A stretch of 7,778 nucleotides of DNA. Origin: an uncultured Clostridia bacterium. GTDB lineage: Bacteria > Bacillota > Clostridia > Oscillospirales > Acutalibacteraceae. The stretch covers positions 1 to 7,778 of the forward strand of contig CAMJYF010000067.1 in assembly GCA_946409885.1 (NCBI GenBank), given 5' to 3'. Below the pieces are notes generated by a model, which made no database searches, was not told the DNA's origin, and saw only the letters and a list, made by a program, of their open reading frames with translations. The position numbers were made by a program, and so were the translations under genes. Below are positions 5,383 through 7,778 of this stretch, one piece after another. The stretch's first letter is position 1, and each line of letters starts with the position of its first letter.

Positions 5383-7728
5383 ATGGAAAAAATAAGAGTC
5401 AAACAAAAATTATACCCCGTCATTCCCCTGCGGGGCGTGACGCTCTTTCCGGGGATGACGCTGCATTTTGACGTGATGCGGAAATTTTCCGTGGCGGCGC
5501 TGAAGCACGCCTCCGGCAGCGGAGACGAGGCCTTTTTTGTGGCGCAGAAGGATATTTCCGTGGAGCGTCCCACCGAGGAGGATTTCTGCCGGATCGGCGT
5601 GGTGGGCGAGATCAAACAGATCCTGCGCCTGCCGGAGCAGACCAACATGCTGCGGGTGGTGGTAGAGGGCAAATACCGGGCGCAGGCCGATTTCTACGCC
5701 CAGACGGACCCCTATTTCACCGTGGCCGCCCGCCGGGTGGAGGACAGCTATGACCTGCCGGAGGGGACGGAGGAGACCGCCGCCTTTATGCAGGAGGCCT
5801 CGGTATTCAGCCTGCGCCGCTTTTTTGACGCCTACGCCTCCCACGTGCCGCAGCTGACGCCCGCGGTGCTGGGCGCGGTGCTGGAGCAGAAGGACGCGGG
5901 CAAACTGGCGGATTTCATCGCCGGCAACATCTTTATGGACGCGGACAAAAAGCAGCGGGTGCTGGAGGAGCTCAACGTCTTCTCCCGCGCGGAGCTGCTG
6001 TGCGGCCTGCTGGCCATGGAGACGGAGATCATCTCGCTGGACGAGGAGCTGCAAAGCCGCGTGGAAGAGGCCATGGACAAGAACCAGCGGGAGTACTACC
6101 TGCGGGAGGAGCTGAAGATCATCACCGACGAGTTGAACGAGATCGACGGGGAGGACGCCTCCGGACTGGCCGGGCAGATCGAAGCCAGCGCCATGCCGGA
6201 GGAGTGCAAGGAAAAGCTGCGGGCGGAGATGAACCGCCTGAAGCAGACGCCCCCCGCCTCGCCGGAATCCAACGTCTCCCGCGCCTACATAGAAAAATGC
6301 CTGGAGATCCCCTGGGGGGTCTATACCAAAGAAAACAGGGATCTGGCCAAAGCGGCCCGGATTCTGGACCGGGACCACTACGGACTGAAGGACGTGAAGG
6401 AGCGGGTCACGGAGATGCTGGCCACCTTTATCGTCTCGCCGGAGATCAAGGGGCAGATCATCTGCCTGGTGGGCCCTCCCGGCGTGGGCAAAACCAGCGT
6501 GGCCAAAAGCATCGCCCGGGCCACCAACCGCAAATATACGCGCATCGCCCTGGGCGGCATCCACGACGAGGCGGAGATCAGGGGCCACCGCAAGACCTAC
6601 ATCGGCTCCATGCCCGGCCGCATCGTCAGCGCCCTCATCGACGCCAAAAGCATGAATCCGCTGGTGCTGCTGGATGAGATCGACAAGCTGGGCAAGGATT
6701 TCCGGGGCGACCCGGCCTCCGCCATGCTGGAGGTGCTGGACGGCGAGCAGAATTTCAGCTTCCGGGACAACTATATCGAGCTGCCGCTGGACCTGAGCAA
6801 GGTGCTGTTCATCACCACCGCCAACGACAAAAACGGCATTCCGGAGGCGCTGCTGGACCGCATGGAGATCATCGAGCTGCCCAGCTACACCTATGAGGAA
6901 AAATTCCACATCGCCAAAAAGCACCTGATCCCCAAGCAGTTCAAGGCCCACGGGCTGAAGCGGGACAACCTGAGCATCACCGACGCGGCCGTGCGGCAGA
7001 TCATCGACGGCTACACAAGGGAGGCTGGCGTGCGCATCCTGGAACGGCGCATAGCCGCCGTGTGCCGCAAGGAGGCGGTGCGGCTGGCGGAAGGAGAAAC
7101 CGAAAAGCTGACCGTGACGCCGAAAAATCTGGAGGACCTGCTGGGCCCGCGCAAGTACCGCCCGGACGAGATACAGCACACCGACGAGGTGGGGCTGGTG
7201 AACGGCCTGGCCTGGACCGCCGTGGGCGGCGAGCTGCTGCAGGCGGAGGTGGCGGTGCTGGAGGGCACCGGCAAGCTGGAGCTGACCGGCAGCCTTGGCG
7301 ACGTGATGAAGGAATCCGCCCGCACTGCCATCAGCTTTGTGCGCAGCCGCGCCAACCAGTTCAACATCGACAAGGATTTTTATAAGACCAAAGATATCCA
7401 CATTCACTTTCCGGAGGGCGCGGTGCCCAAGGACGGCCCCAGCGCGGGCGTTACCGTCACCACGGCGCTGGTCTCCGCCCTCACGGACCGCAAGGTCAGC
7501 GGCAAGGTGGCCATGACCGGCGAAGTGACCCTGCGCGGCCGCGTGCTGCCCATCGGCGGCCTGCGGGAAAAGGCCATGGCCGCCTACCGCGAGGGCATGA
7601 GCGAGGTCCTCATCCCCGCTGCCAACGTACCCGACCTGCAGGAGGTAGACCCCGCCGTGAAAGAAAAACTCACCTTCACCCCCGTGAAAAACGTGGATGA
7701 AGTCCTGGCAAAAGCATTACTCTCGTAG
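5383..7728 (+). CDS. lon: Lon ATP-dependent serine protease (LonA type)
   Basis: A complete 781-residue LonA that unfolds and degrades damaged or regulatory cytoplasmic proteins as a hexamer. Domain order is standard: N-terminal substrate-binding domain opening with [15 protein letters not shown] (11-25) to about 205; a helical, coiled-coil segment about 215-310; an AAA+ module with Walker A GPPGVGKT (364-371), Walker B LVLLDEID (427-434), [11 protein letters not shown] (443-453) and the Arg493 region (LLDRME); then the protease domain from about 595 with the Ser/Lys dyad, Ser687 in PKDGPSAG (682-689) and Lys730 in GGLREK (725-730). No transmembrane insertion is present, which excludes the LonB class. 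Length matches family members (about 770-820). The start gives the expected short lead into the conserved LPVIPLR-like strand, though its ribosome-binding site is weak. It follows tldD-pmbA by 43 bases and may be co-transcribed. The stop codon (TAG) lies inside the first copy of a downstream repeat, so the last residues (ALLS) adjoin repeat DNA. Confidence 0.97.
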   Translation: MEKIRVKQKLYPVIPLRGVTLFPGMTLHFDVMRKFSVAALKHASGSGDEAFFVAQKDISVERPTEEDFCRIGVVGEIKQILRLPEQTNMLRVVVEGKYRAQADFYAQTDPYFTVAARRVEDSYDLPEGTEETAAFMQEASVFSLRRFFDAYASHVPQLTPAVLGAVLEQKDAGKLADFIAGNIFMDADKKQRVLEELNVFSRAELLCGLLAMETEIISLDEELQSRVEEAMDKNQREYYLREELKIITDELNEIDGEDASGLAGQIEASAMPEECKEKLRAEMNRLKQTPPASPESNVSRAYIEKCLEIPWGVYTKENRDLAKAARILDRDHYGLKDVKERVTEMLATFIVSPEIKGQIICLVGPPGVGKTSVAKSIARATNRKYTRIALGGIHDEAEIRGHRKTYIGSMPGRIVSALIDAKSMNPLVLLDEIDKLGKDFRGDPASAMLEVLDGEQNFSFRDNYIELPLDLSKVLFITTANDKNGIPEALLDRMEIIELPSYTYEEKFHIAKKHLIPKQFKAHGLKRDNLSITDAAVRQIIDGYTREAGVRILERRIAAVCRKEAVRLAEGETEKLTVTPKNLEDLLGPRKYRPDEIQHTDEVGLVNGLAWTAVGGELLQAEVAVLEGTGKLELTGSLGDVMKESARTAISFVRSRANQFNIDKDFYKTKDIHIHFPEGAVPKDGPSAGVTVTTALVSALTDRKVSGKVAMTGEVTLRGRVLPIGGLREKAMAAYREGMSEVLIPAANVPDLQEVDPAVKEKLTFTPVKNVDEVLAKALLS

Positions 7729-7778
7729 CACGCAGCCTCAGCTGCGTCCCAACGCGGTCCCGATTCCCGTAGCACGCA
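7721..7778. repeat. 44-base-period direct repeat with internal hairpin, running off the window
   Basis: CGTAGCACGCA occurs at 7724-7734 and again at 7768-7778; extended leftward, the copies agree at 13 of 14 positions (7721-7734 and 7765-7778), a period of 44 bases. The unit contains a perfect 7-bp hairpin ACGCAGC-CTCA-GCTGCGT (7730-7747), then a C-rich stretch with GCGG. The second copy is cut by the window edge, so copy number is unknown. The first copy includes the lon stop codon (7726-7728). No T-tract follows the hairpin, so it is not a classic terminator. It differs in sequence from the 1812-2050 array. I do not recognise the family. Confidence 0.6.

Noticed and set aside
5410..7407. 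Very long open frame on the minus strand opposite lon
   Set aside because: It is the mirror of a GC-rich gene with strong third-position bias. Its translation is His/Gly/Leu/Ala-rich without domains, while the + strand encodes an intact Lon with all catalytic motifs.
7730..7750. Intrinsic terminator after lon
   Set aside because: A 7-bp hairpin is present but is followed by a C/G-rich sequence, not a T-tract, and the segment recurs as part of a 44-base repeat.

Overview
The window carries five protein-coding genes, all on the + strand, plus two blocks of repetitive hairpin DNA. The coding regions are GC-rich with strong G/C third-position preference, while several gene junctions (980-1031, 2554-2629, 5340-5382) drop abruptly to AT-rich sequence. 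With the protein set (a COG2509-type FAD-dependent protein, a clostridial-looking SGNH hydrolase, a low-molecular-weight phosphatase, TldD/TldE and Lon), this suggests a GC-rich member of the Clostridia, possibly Oscillospiraceae-like and gut-associated. That placement is inference from style and gene content; no marker gene is present to prove it.

Layout: (1) 1-979, C-terminal part of an FAD-dependent dehydrogenase whose start lies outside the window; (2) 1032-1811, an SGNH/GDSL hydrolase; (3) 1812-2050, a non-coding array of tiny hairpins separated by a TGAGTTA(AGC) spacer, whose orientation flips near the middle so the whole block is a large inverted repeat; (4) 2092-2553, a low-molecular-weight protein-tyrosine phosphatase; (5) a well-formed extended -10 promoter at 2567-2595 driving tldD (2630-4009) and pmbA/tldE (4011-5339), separated by one base; (6) lon (5383-7728), 43 bases after pmbA; (7) 7721-7778, the start of a second, unrelated hairpin-bearing tandem repeat that overlaps the lon stop codon and runs off the window.

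Functionally, the right two-thirds is a proteolysis module: a TldD/TldE heteromeric metalloprotease that accepts unfolded peptides, followed by the ATP-dependent Lon protease. They may share a transcript. No peptide-modification enzymes, RiPP precursor or toxin-antitoxin pair is visible, so a housekeeping proteolytic role is the simplest reading. The genes are ordinary for their families; the least explained DNA is the mini-hairpin array at 1812-2050 and the repeat at the right edge.
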